From positions 908,125 to 972,124 of the forward strand of contig NZ_JAFCKJ010000001.1 in the NCBI RefSeq assembly GCF_018130465.1: a stretch of DNA of 64,000 bases, in the 5' to 3' direction. Source of the DNA: Bradyrhizobium canariense (lineage in GTDB: Bacteria > Pseudomonadota > Alphaproteobacteria > Rhizobiales > Xanthobacteraceae). The position numbers and the translations under genes were made by a program. Shown piece by piece: positions 1-7,973 of this stretch (position 1 is the stretch's first letter; every line of letters starts with the position of its first letter). The notes beneath the pieces were generated by a model. The model saw only the letters and a program-made list of their open reading frames with translations, was not told the DNA's origin and ran no database searches.

Positions 1-581
1 ACATTGCCGAAATAATCCTGTCCCACACGGGCAAAGCTCGCGATCCGGATTTCGGCAGTTGGCGGCAGCAGCAAAATCGTGGCGATTGCGACGAGGTAGA
101 CGGCGACCAGCGCGGCCTGTATCCGGCTGCCGGACCGGTAGGCACCGAGCACCATGAAGATCAGCGTGAACAGCGAAACGTGGATCAGGGTCGGGATCAG
201 AACGCCGATGACGGCGAGCGACGACCCGCTCGAATACATGATCGCGGACAGGGCTATTGCCACCATGAACAGCAGCATGCTCTCGATCGCCGAAGTGGTC
301 GCCGCCAGCATGGCGCAGACGATCAGCGCGCCCCACATCGCGAAGCCGAACCACGACGCGTTGTCGATCAGGGCCGCGACCACCGCGATGATTGCGAGCG
401 CGGCCGCGATCCCACGGTGAGGCAGATAGTAGCTGCGATCGTGCAGCCATGAGATCTCGGTGAAATAGTGCGCCGGGCCGAGCACGACATAGGCCAGCAG
501 CAACAGCTCGAACGGCACCAGATAGGCGGCTCCGAGCGCGCCGAGCATCAGGCCGAGATGGAGTGCGTCGTTGCTGCGCAT
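1..581 (-). CDS. Multi-pass membrane protein, partial (C-terminus outside window)
   Basis: An open frame runs from an ATG at 581 to the window edge without a stop, giving at least 193 residues. It is almost wholly hydrophobic, with about six candidate membrane helices: the start near LGLMLGALGAAYLV, then AAALAIIAVVAALI, ALIVCAMLAATTS, MLLFMVAIALSAIMY, VSLFTLIFMVLGAY and ALVAVYLVAIATILLL. The first loop contains GPAHYFTEISWLHDR, whose His, Glu and Trp may be functional. I do not recognise the family. The gene lies downstream of an ABC transporter on the same strand, with a 113-base gap, so co-transcription is possible but not shown. No clear Shine-Dalgarno sequence precedes the ATG. Confidence 0.6.
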   Translation of the reverse strand, partial: MRSNDALHLGLMLGALGAAYLVPFELLLLAYVVLGPAHYFTEISWLHDRSYYLPHRGIAAALAIIAVVAALIDNASWFGFAMWGALIVCAMLAATTSAIESMLLFMVAIALSAIMYSSGSSLAVIGVLIPTLIHVSLFTLIFMVLGAYRSGSRIQAALVAVYLVAIATILLLPPTAEIRIASFARVGQDYFGN

Positions 582-694
582 GAGCGCCCCGCTGGCTTTG
601 CGGGCCGCAGGTTAGAGCAGGCGCAGACAACTTGCAATTGTCCGCTGGCCTGCTCAAGCGCCGTGCTTGTGGCGTCCCGATCCGTCCTGTTGCG

Positions 695-1546
695 TCAGGA
701 CTTCACCGCACCTGCCGTGAGCCCGCCCACCATATAGCGCTTGAAGGCGTAGTAGACCGCGGCCGGCGGCAGCGCGTAGATGAAGCCGGTGGTCATCAAC
801 AGCTCCCACGGCGAGTCGTCGGCGGCGAGGAAGTTGCCGAGCGCGACCGGCAGCGTGATGTCGGTGTCCTTGGACAAGAGCAGGAACGCGTAGAGATATT
901 CGTTCCAGGCCAGCAGCACGGCATAGGTACCGATCGCGACCAGCGAGGGCATCATCAGCGGCACATAGACCAGGCGGAACAGCTGCAGCGTGGTCGCGCC
1001 GTCCATCACGGCGGCCTCGTCGAGCTCGACCGGCAGCTTGTCGGACGCCTGCTTCAGCACCCAGATCGCGTAAGGCGAGGCGATCGTCACCATGGCCAGG
1101 ATCAGCGACCAGTGATTGTTGAGCAGGCCGTAATTGCCCATGGTGCGGTACATCGGCACGGCGAGGAACGCCGCCGGGATGAAGTAGGTGAACAGCGCGA
1201 GATTCATCACCCAGCGGCCGCCCGGCACCTTAAGCCGCGAGATCGAGAATGCGGCGGCGGTCGCGATGAACAAGGTCAGCGCGCCGGCAGCCAGTGCGAT
1301 CACAGTCGAGTTCCAGAACTGGATCCAGAAGTCGCGCAGGAAATAGTGCTCCTGGTAGAACACAATGTGGAAGTTGTGCAGCGTCGGATGATCCGGCCAC
1401 AGCTTGCCCGAGAACGCGTCCTCCTTTGGCGAGATCGCGAACAGGAACATGTGGTAGATCGGAATCATGGTCCAGATGAAGACCGGGATGCCGATCAGCA
1501 GGAGCTTGGCTTCGGTGCCAACTTCGCGGAGGGTGGGAAGCTTCAT
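695..1546 (-). CDS. Carbohydrate ABC transporter permease, MalG type
   Basis: This 283-residue inner-membrane protein is the second permease of a CUT1-type sugar importer. About six membrane helices are visible, and the cytoplasmic EAA loop that contacts the ATPase is near residues 185-205 (ELDEAAVMDGATTLQLFRLV). The N-terminus carries the typical MalG-type early helix and a short periplasmic segment ending FAISPKEDAF. The ATG at 1546 overlaps the stop of the upstream permease as ATGA, so the two are translationally coupled; the open frame extends further upstream, but that extension is only a shadow of the neighbouring gene. No ATP-binding subunit gene follows. The substrate cannot be read from sequence. 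Confidence 0.92.
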   Translation of the reverse strand: MKLPTLREVGTEAKLLLIGIPVFIWTMIPIYHMFLFAISPKEDAFSGKLWPDHPTLHNFHIVFYQEHYFLRDFWIQFWNSTVIALAAGALTLFIATAAAFSISRLKVPGGRWVMNLALFTYFIPAAFLAVPMYRTMGNYGLLNNHWSLILAMVTIASPYAIWVLKQASDKLPVELDEAAVMDGATTLQLFRLVYVPLMMPSLVAIGTYAVLLAWNEYLYAFLLLSKDTDITLPVALGNFLAADDSPWELLMTTGFIYALPPAAVYYAFKRYMVGGLTAGAVKS

Positions 1547-2415
1547 CGCGACAACCGTTTCATCATGAAGTACATTAGCGGCAGCACGAACGGTATCGCG
1601 CAGACGATGGAGGCCATCGCAAGCGAGAGCTGGTCGAGCCGGAGATAGCGGATGCCGAGCGTCGACAGCACATGCGTGAGGTCGGCCGGCCCGCCGCCGG
1701 TGAGCAGATAGACGCTGTTGAAGTCGCCGAGCGTCCAGATCATCGAGAGCAGCGTGCAGGTGACGTAGAGCATCTGCATCGACGGCCAGGTAATGAAGCG
1801 GAATTTCTGCCACGGACTGGCGCCGTCGACCTCGGACGCCTCGTACAGATCCTGCGGGATCGCGAGCCGCCCGGTCAGCAGGATCAGCGTCCAGAACGGC
1901 AGCGACTTCCAGATATGCACGGCGATCGCCATGGTCAGCGCGACCGTCGGATCGTTCAGCCAGTTCGGGCCGTCATCGCCGGTGAGGGAGAAGATGAAAT
2001 GGTTGACCATGCCCCATTCGGGATTGAGCATGAAGCGGACCGACAGGATGGTCGGGATCGACGGCACCGCCCAAGGCAGGATGAAGATCACCGACAGCCA
2101 TTTGATCCAGGGGCGCTGCTGGGCGAAGAAGCCGGACAGGAACAGAGCGATCAGCATCTTCACGTTGATGCCGATGACCAGGAAGATCAGCGTGTTGACC
2201 GCGGCGCGCGCGAAGATCGGGTCGTTGTACAGCGCGACATAGTTCGCCGGATTGCGCGCCAGCCACAGGCCGTAGCCGACGGGATAGACGACGAAGGCCA
2301 GGAAGACGAGCAGATAGGGCACAAGCAGCAAGATGCCCCAGACCTGCTGCGTGGTCAGGCGCGCCGACAGGGGAGGGGCCGGAATTGTGTCTGAGCCGGA
2401 AAGTGTGATCGCCAT
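1543..2415 (-). CDS. Carbohydrate ABC transporter permease, MalF type
   Basis: This 290-residue permease pairs with the MalG-type protein. A first helix lies near residues 27-49 (GILLLVPYLLVFLAFVVYPV), five or more follow, and the EAA motif is EASEVDGASPWQKFRF near residues 193-208. The large periplasmic P2 loop of E. coli MalF is absent, as usual in alphaproteobacterial homologues. It follows the binding-protein gene after 76 bases that hold a strong hairpin, and it overlaps the next permease by four bases. Role: half of the membrane channel of a sugar or polyol importer, substrate unknown. Confidence 0.92.
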   Translation of the reverse strand: MAITLSGSDTIPAPPLSARLTTQQVWGILLLVPYLLVFLAFVVYPVGYGLWLARNPANYVALYNDPIFARAAVNTLIFLVIGINVKMLIALFLSGFFAQQRPWIKWLSVIFILPWAVPSIPTILSVRFMLNPEWGMVNHFIFSLTGDDGPNWLNDPTVALTMAIAVHIWKSLPFWTLILLTGRLAIPQDLYEASEVDGASPWQKFRFITWPSMQMLYVTCTLLSMIWTLGDFNSVYLLTGGGPADLTHVLSTLGIRYLRLDQLSLAMASIVCAIPFVLPLMYFMMKRLSR

Positions 2416-2436
2416 ATCGCATACCCATCGAAAGCA

Positions 2437-2462
2437 ACCGGTCGCGGAGAGCCGCGACCGGT
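2437..2462 (-). other. Intercistronic hairpin between binding-protein and permease genes
   Basis: A perfect 11-base-pair stem, ACCGGTCGCGG and its complement with a four-base loop (2448-2451), fills the gap between the solute-binding protein gene and the first permease gene. No T-run follows on the coding strand, so it is more likely a partial attenuator or an mRNA-protecting hairpin than a full terminator. This arrangement is well known in binding-protein operons, where it keeps the binding protein in excess over the permease. Confidence 0.6.
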
Positions 2463-2491
2463 ATTAGCATATACCTTATTGCAGTCCGGGA

Positions 2492-3877
2492 TCAGCCCGC
2501 GACCGCCTTGATGCGGGCGATCAGCTCGTCGACCGCCTTGTCCACCGGCACCTTCTCGCTCACCACGCGGTTCATCGCCTTGGCCCAGACGTTCTCGTTG
2601 TTCAGGATGGTGAACTTCCAGTTCTTGGTGAAGTCGAACGCGGCGGTGCCGCCCTTGAACTGCGCGTAGACCGCCTTGCGATGCCGGTCGGCCTGCCAGA
2701 ACGGGCTCTCCTGGCTTTCCTTCGTCACCGGGAACCAGCGGCCGAGCGCACCCTCGATATAGGGGCGGACGTTCTCTTCCTGGAGCAGGAAGGCGATGAA
2801 CTGCTTGGCCTCGGCCTTGTTCTTGGCCACGGAGAAGACCAGCCCGGTCTTGACGTCCGAGCGGTAGCGGATCGTCGAACCGTCCGGAGCCTTCGGGAAG
2901 GACGCGGTGATGATGTCCTCGCCATAGGCCTTCTTGCCGGCTTCGCGCTGCTCGGGCGTGAGCGTCTGGTTCTGGGAGTCCTCGAACCACTTCGCCGCGA
3001 TCGAGATCGTGAAGTTGTGGGTCATCACGATGGTCTTGTTGTGGAACGCGACGTTGTTGTCGGGATCCTTCCAGGTCGTCGAGGACGGCGGGGTGCAGCC
3101 CTTGATGTAGGTGTCGGTGTAGTCCTTCATCGCCTTGATCAGGTTCTCGCGGACCTTGGGATCGTCGACCGTGAGCTTGCCGTCGTCGTCGACCAGCTTG
3201 ACGTGATAGGCATCCATGAAGGTGTAGAACGACTGGAAGGCGTCGGTGGATTCCACGCCCATCGGCTGGCCCACGGCGTAGATGCGCTGGCCCGTCGCCT
3301 TGCGGATCCCCGGCTGCACCTTGTCGCACCAGAACGTCCAATAGCCTTCCCAGTCAGTCGGGATGTCGCTCTGCTTGAAGCCGGCCTTCTCCAGCATGTC
3401 GTTCCAGATCTGGACATGCATGCTCTGTTGCTTCAGCGGGAAGCCGTAATAGGCCTTCTTCTTGGTGACGTCGTTGTAGAGGATCGACGCATCCAGCGTG
3501 TTCTGCACGAACCGACCCTTGATCGGCTCCATGATGTCGGAGAGGTCCTCGAGCTTGCCTTCGTAGGCCCACTTGCCCTGCACCTGCACGTCGTAGGTGT
3601 CGGCATAGGCAACATCGGGCACGGTGCCTGAATCGAGTGCGGCCACCGTCTTCGGAATCATGTCCTGGATCGCGTACTGCGACAATTCGACCTTGATGCC
3701 GGTCTTGGCTTCGAACTTCTTGATCGTCTCGAGCAGCGCGTCGTCTTCGGAGCGGTAGAAGCCCTTGCCCCACCAGACCGTAATCGTCTTCTGCTGCGCA
3801 AATGCGGGTGCAGCGGCTGCAAACAGCCCGGCCGCAGCGACCGCCAGTGATACTGCGCCAATAACCTTGGATTTCAC
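2492..3877 (-). CDS. Extracellular solute-binding protein of a sugar ABC importer
   Basis: This 461-residue periplasmic protein (solute-binding family 1) captures the substrate for the two downstream permeases. I chose the GTG at 3877 because GAGGGAGA lies just upstream; a TTG 15 bases further out is inside the Shine-Dalgarno region. A type I signal peptide (KSKVIGAVSLAVAAAGLFAAAAPAFAQ) is cleaved after AFA. The mature protein starts KTITVWWGKGFY, followed by FEAKTGIKVELSQY, the typical N-lobe of the family. A Cys pair (WCDKV and GCTPP) may form a disulphide. It heads the operon with both permeases. The substrate is probably a sugar, oligosaccharide or polyol. Confidence 0.92.
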   Translation of the reverse strand: MKSKVIGAVSLAVAAAGLFAAAAPAFAQQKTITVWWGKGFYRSEDDALLETIKKFEAKTGIKVELSQYAIQDMIPKTVAALDSGTVPDVAYADTYDVQVQGKWAYEGKLEDLSDIMEPIKGRFVQNTLDASILYNDVTKKKAYYGFPLKQQSMHVQIWNDMLEKAGFKQSDIPTDWEGYWTFWCDKVQPGIRKATGQRIYAVGQPMGVESTDAFQSFYTFMDAYHVKLVDDDGKLTVDDPKVRENLIKAMKDYTDTYIKGCTPPSSTTWKDPDNNVAFHNKTIVMTHNFTISIAAKWFEDSQNQTLTPEQREAGKKAYGEDIITASFPKAPDGSTIRYRSDVKTGLVFSVAKNKAEAKQFIAFLLQEENVRPYIEGALGRWFPVTKESQESPFWQADRHRKAVYAQFKGGTAAFDFTKNWKFTILNNENVWAKAMNRVVSEKVPVDKAVDELIARIKAVAG

Positions 3878-4259
3878 GTTTTTCTCCCTCAAACGGCCGG
3901 TGTTTTTAACCGGTCGTATAAAACACTAGCGCATGGCGGTAGTCCGATCTAGCGGCTTCTTGTCAGACATAGGTCGTGGGGTGTCGGGCGAGAGGAGATG
4001 CTTAATGTGCGCATCGATCCAATCGCCGCATCAATTCGCCCTGATCAATTCGCCTCTTGCGTTCTGGGCCTGGCCTCCGCGAATTCGCACACCAGCCCGC
4101 CGCCTACGACAGACCAGCGGGCGCATGGATGCAATAGGAGTACCGATGGCAATGCAGCCGGCGGGCCACGCGCGGGCCGCCGGCAGTGCTTCGAGAGCAC
4201 CCGTCGCTTGAACCGGAGTTCTGGGGACAGCGGTCCAGCACCGCTGCGCGCGCGAGCCT
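3878..4259. other. Intergenic region upstream of the first ABC operon
   Basis: These 382 bases separate the start of the binding-protein gene from the end of the LysR gene; both neighbours read leftwards. It should hold the promoter of the ABC operon. Reading frames here (for example 3998-4330 on the plus strand) have no Shine-Dalgarno sequence, no recognisable protein features and biased composition, so I do not call a gene. No palindromic element or RNA was recognised. Confidence 0.4.
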
Positions 4260-5240
4260 TCAGCGCTTCCCCTTCGGGTCGGTCAAGAGGGTCTTCGAAC
4301 TTGGTTCAGCGGATCGGGACCGCGGCTTGACTTGCCCGCTCGTCCGCGACGGAGAGTGCCATGCCTCGAGCAGCATCTTGAGAAATTGGCTCGCATGAGG
4401 GGATAGCGTTGCTCCGTGCCTGCGCACGATTCCGATCGTCCGCGACACTTCCGGCTCGATCAACCGAACCGTGTGAATGATCGGATGATCGGCGGCGGGA
4501 GTTGCCAGCCTCGGCAGCACGGCGATGCCAAGTCCGGCTTCGACGAGGCCGAGCGAACCGGAGAGGTGAGCGACTTCATAGGACCAGTTCAGCTGCAGGC
4601 CGTGTCGTGCCAGCGCATTATCGATCAACGCGCGATTGCCGCTGTTGCGACCGACGGTGATGACCCGGTGCGGCGCAATCTCCGACCAACTCACCTGTTT
4701 GCGCGACGCCAGTGGATGGTCGTGGCGGCAGGCCAGAACGAAGGGATCCTCGACCAGTTTCTCGAATTCAATCTCGGCATGCGAAGCGCCAATGAAGTTG
4801 ATGCCGAAATCAACTTCTCCGCGGGCGACCGCTTCCAGGCCCTCGTTGGCGCCGATGTCCAGAATCCGGATGCGAATGCGCGGATAGGCTTCGGCAAACC
4901 GGCCGATCGCTCGCGGCAGGAAATAGAACACCGCTGTCGGCACCGCGGCCACCGAAACCAGGCCTGAACTTCGCGCGCCGATGTCTTGGATGGCGAGCAC
5001 CGAGGTCTCGAACTCGTCGATGAGGCGGCGCACCTTCGGCAGGAAGTCGCGGCCGGTCATGGTGAGATTGACGTGACGCGTCGAGCGTTCGAGCAGCGGC
5101 GCACCGAGACTCTCTTCCAGCTTCTGAATGCGTCGACTGAGCGCTGGCTGGGACAGGTTCAGCGCCTTGGCGGTCCGGACAAAGCTTCCGGTCTCGGCCA
5201 CCGTGATGAACGCCTTGAGGTCGAGCAGTTCCGCGTTCAT
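4260..5240 (-). CDS. LysR-family transcriptional regulator
   Basis: This 326-residue LysR-type regulator has an N-terminal winged helix-turn-helix (residues about 5-62, including GSFVRTAKALNLSQPALSRRI) and a C-terminal substrate-binding domain from about residue 90. I chose the ATG at 5240 (MNAELLDLKAF), because LysR proteins start a few residues before the helix-turn-helix; the frame could extend to 5291. It is divergent from the tautomerase and carrier genes, the usual arrangement for a LysR regulator and its targets. It probably responds to the organic acid that those genes move and convert. The C-terminal tail of about 35 residues after MLLEAWHS is basic and probably disordered. Confidence 0.9.
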   Translation of the reverse strand: MNAELLDLKAFITVAETGSFVRTAKALNLSQPALSRRIQKLEESLGAPLLERSTRHVNLTMTGRDFLPKVRRLIDEFETSVLAIQDIGARSSGLVSVAAVPTAVFYFLPRAIGRFAEAYPRIRIRILDIGANEGLEAVARGEVDFGINFIGASHAEIEFEKLVEDPFVLACRHDHPLASRKQVSWSEIAPHRVITVGRNSGNRALIDNALARHGLQLNWSYEVAHLSGSLGLVEAGLGIAVLPRLATPAADHPIIHTVRLIEPEVSRTIGIVRRHGATLSPHASQFLKMLLEAWHSPSRTSGQVKPRSRSAEPSSKTLLTDPKGKR

Positions 5241-5359
5241 TGGCACACTCCATTGTACCGAATTACGGAATAATACCTCAGATATTTGCATTTCACAAAA
5301 GAGTTGCGAGGGCGGATGCTCGGGTTCGCGCCAAGATGCCGCCGAACGGAAAGAACTCC
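5241..5359. promoter_or_regulatory. Divergent LysR / tautomerase regulatory region
   Basis: The 119 bases between the divergent starts are AT-richer than their surroundings. They contain two small dyads: CCGAATTACGG (5258-5268) and AATACCTCAGATATT (5272-5286, AATA and TATT arms around seven bases). LysR proteins bind interrupted dyads in such gaps. The exact T-N11-A consensus is not clearly met, so the operator is a suggestion only. Confidence 0.35.
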
Positions 5360-6433
5360 ATGAACGATCAGATTGCCATTCCTTGTGTGGTCATGCGCGG
5401 CGGGACCTCGCGCGGGCCGTTTTTCCTGGCCCGCGATCTTCCAGCGGAGCCCAGCCTGCGCGACGCGGTGCTGTTGTCAGTGATGGGAGGCGGGCACGAT
5501 CTTGGAATCGATGGCATCGGCGGCGGCAATGCGGTCATCAACAAGGTCGCGATTATTGGCCCCGGATCGGTGCCCGGCGCCGACGTTGATTATCTGTTTG
5601 CCCAGGTGCGGGTTCGCGACGGGATCGTCGACACCTCGCCGAACTGCGGGAACATGCTGGCCGCAGTGGGGCCGTTCGCAATTGAAGCCGGGCTGGTCGC
5701 CGCTACCGTAGATCGCACCCATGTGCGCATCCACAATGTCAACACCGGCAAGCTGATTGATGCGACCGTTGCCACCCCCCGAGGGCAGGTGACTTACGAG
5801 GGCGAGGCGCGCATCGACGGCGTGCCGGGAACGGCCGCGCCCATCGAACTGTCATTCCCGGACGCGGCCGGCGCACGCACCGGTCGGCTGCTGCCGACGG
5901 GACGCCCGGTCGACCGTATCGAAGGCATCGATGTGACCTGCATCGACGCGGCAATGCCGGTCATGCTGGTCCGCGCTGCGGACCTGGGATGGACCGGCCG
6001 CGAGGCTCCTTCGGACTTCACCGACAGCGGCTTCCGCGCGCGACTCGAGAACTTGCGCATCGAGGCGGGACGCCGGATGGGCTTTCCGAATCCTGCGGCA
6101 ATGGTGATCCCGAAGCCGGTTCTGATTGCGCCGGCCGGCGAGGCGACGTTGAACACCCGATACTTCATGCCACACGATTGCCACAGCGCGCTGGCGGTCA
6201 CCGGCGCAGTCGCGATCGCAACTGCCTGCGTCACTGCCGGAACGATCGCGGCAGAGATGGTCGGGCCGCTGGCGCCGCCGGTGCCGATCACGCTCGCGCA
6301 TCCCTCCGGCCAACTGGTGGTTCGGCTGGAGCCCGGCCCGGTTGCGCGGGTGCTGCGGACAGCCCGGCGAATTTTCGAGGGGCATGTGTTCGCCCGTCGA
6401 TCGCACCTGCCTCATTCAGTCCTCGCGGCCTGA
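5360..6433 (+). CDS. PrpF/GalD-family protein, probably 4-oxalomesaconate tautomerase
   Basis: This 357-residue protein belongs to the PrpF isomerase family (diaminopimelate-epimerase fold). The N-terminus (IPCVVMRGGTSRGPFF), the block DGIGGGNAVINKVAII and the segment VDTSPNCGNMLAAVGPFAIE match the GalD/LigU type, which interconverts the keto and enol forms of 4-oxalomesaconate in gallate and protocatechuate 4,5-cleavage. The Cys in SPNCGNM is the expected active-site residue. Length agrees with GalD (about 360). The ATG at 5360 follows GGAAAG at good spacing. It precedes a DctA-type carrier by 52 bases and is divergent from a LysR gene. A methylitaconate or aconitate isomerase role is possible, because the family is broad and no other gallate-pathway gene is adjacent. 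Confidence 0.82.
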   Translation: MNDQIAIPCVVMRGGTSRGPFFLARDLPAEPSLRDAVLLSVMGGGHDLGIDGIGGGNAVINKVAIIGPGSVPGADVDYLFAQVRVRDGIVDTSPNCGNMLAAVGPFAIEAGLVAATVDRTHVRIHNVNTGKLIDATVATPRGQVTYEGEARIDGVPGTAAPIELSFPDAAGARTGRLLPTGRPVDRIEGIDVTCIDAAMPVMLVRAADLGWTGREAPSDFTDSGFRARLENLRIEAGRRMGFPNPAAMVIPKPVLIAPAGEATLNTRYFMPHDCHSALAVTGAVAIATACVTAGTIAAEMVGPLAPPVPITLAHPSGQLVVRLEPGPVARVLRTARRIFEGHVFARRSHLPHSVLAA

Positions 6434-6485
6434 AGCCGGACCGCTTTCAAGCCCTTAAAAAATCAGAGCCATGGGAGAAACGAGA

Positions 6486-7865
6486 ATGCAGAAGCAGGCG
6501 CGGGACGGGTCCCCGAACACCGAGGCGCGGAAGCCATTGTATCGGATTCTCTACGTCCAGGTGCTGATCGGCCTCATGCTGGGTGTCCTCACCGGCCATC
6601 TCTGGCCCGAATTTGGCGCCGCGCTGAAGCCCTTTGGCGACGGCTTCATCAAGCTGGTCAAGATGATGATCGCGCCGATCGTGTTCTGCACCGTTGTCAG
6701 CGGCATCAACAGCATCAGCGATTCCCGGGAGGTCGGCCGGACGCTGGCGAAATCGATGGCGCTGTTCTACCTGCTGACCGTGCTTGCATTGCTTGTCGGG
6801 CTCGTCGCCGTATCGCTGATCCAGCCGGGCGTGGGCATGCATGTTTCCGTCAGCACGCTGGATCCGTCTGTGGCTGCGAAATTCACCAAGCAGGCCGGTG
6901 CGACCGGATTCGCGGACTTCGTTCTGCACATCATCCCGCACTCGTTCTTTGGGGCGTTTGCGGAGGGCGAAGTGCTGCCGGTGCTCCTGATCTCCATTCT
7001 GATCGCCTTTGGTCTCAGCCGTGCCGGCGACAATGGCATCGTGGTGACCAAGGCGGTCGCCTCGTTCTCACACGTCTTGTTTGTGTCCTTCGGCTTCATC
7101 ATGAAGCTCGCTCCGCTAGGCGCCTTCGGCGCCATGGCATTCACGGTGGGCCGCTATGGCATCCGCTCGATTGGCTCACTCGGACTGCTGATCCTGACCT
7201 TCTATATCGCCTGCTCCGTCTTCGTGGTCGTCGTGCTCGGTACCTTGGCGCGGTTAAACGGCTTCAGTCTTTGGAAGACCATCCGCTACTTCAAGGAAGA
7301 GCTGTTGATCGTGCTCGGCACGTCATCGTCGGAGCCGGCCCTGCCTGGCGCGCTGCACAAGCTGCAGCAACTCGGATGCCGGAAGGGCGTGTCAGGGCTT
7401 GTCTTGCCGATGGGCTACTCGTTCAACCTGGACGGCAGCGCCATTTATCTCACCTTGGCCTCCATCTTCATCGCGCAGGCCTGCGACATTCACCTGTCGT
7501 GGGGGCAGATTGCGGCGATGCTCGGCTTGATGCTGCTGACTTCCAAAGGGGCGGCCGGAGTTACCGGCAGCGGCTTCGTCGCGCTTGTTGCGACCCTCTC
7601 CGTCATGCCGGATCTGCCCGTGACCGGAGTGGCGCTGCTGGTCGGCATCGACCGTTTCATGTCGGAAGCGCGGGCGCTGACCAGCATGATCAGCAACTGT
7701 GTCGCATCCATCACCATTTCGCTGTGGGAGGACGCTTGTGACCGCGAGGTGTTGGCCCGCGAACTGGGACAGAGTGGCACCCCTAACGTCCCAGCCGGAT
7801 CGAAGATCGGTGGAGCAGCGCAGCAGGACAAGTCCTGGATTTCGACGACGCAATCGGCCGCTTAA
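6486..7865 (+). CDS. dctA: DctA-type dicarboxylate/cation symporter
   Basis: This 459-residue inner-membrane carrier belongs to the DAACS family (glutamate/C4-dicarboxylate symporters). It shows about eight membrane helices plus re-entrant loops. The serine-rich hairpin TSSSEPALPGAL near residues 282-293 and the following motif MGYSFNLDGSAIYLTLA are hallmarks; the SNCVASITISLWE region near the end binds substrate and cation. I took the ATG at 6486 because GGGAGAAACGAGA sits before it; an ATG at 6471 lies inside that ribosome site. The carboxyl tail of about 35 residues is polar. Next to a tautomerase of carboxylic acids, it probably imports that acid rather than only succinate or malate. Confidence 0.9.
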   Translation: MQKQARDGSPNTEARKPLYRILYVQVLIGLMLGVLTGHLWPEFGAALKPFGDGFIKLVKMMIAPIVFCTVVSGINSISDSREVGRTLAKSMALFYLLTVLALLVGLVAVSLIQPGVGMHVSVSTLDPSVAAKFTKQAGATGFADFVLHIIPHSFFGAFAEGEVLPVLLISILIAFGLSRAGDNGIVVTKAVASFSHVLFVSFGFIMKLAPLGAFGAMAFTVGRYGIRSIGSLGLLILTFYIACSVFVVVVLGTLARLNGFSLWKTIRYFKEELLIVLGTSSSEPALPGALHKLQQLGCRKGVSGLVLPMGYSFNLDGSAIYLTLASIFIAQACDIHLSWGQIAAMLGLMLLTSKGAAGVTGSGFVALVATLSVMPDLPVTGVALLVGIDRFMSEARALTSMISNCVASITISLWEDACDREVLARELGQSGTPNVPAGSKIGGAAQQDKSWISTTQSAA

Positions 7866-7973
7866 CTCCACCCTTGGGATGAAATCGGCTGCGGCGTTCA
7901 ATTTGGCTGGCGCCGGCAAGTCGAACTTGTTGAGCGCTGGCTGCCGAAAACAGAGAGCGCGACGTCGATCAGA

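Noticed and set aside
3998-4330. A 110-codon plus-strand frame upstream of the first ABC operon
   Set aside because: It overlaps the end of the LysR gene on the other strand, lacks family features, and has an Arg/Ser/Pro-biased translation typical of non-coding high-GC DNA.
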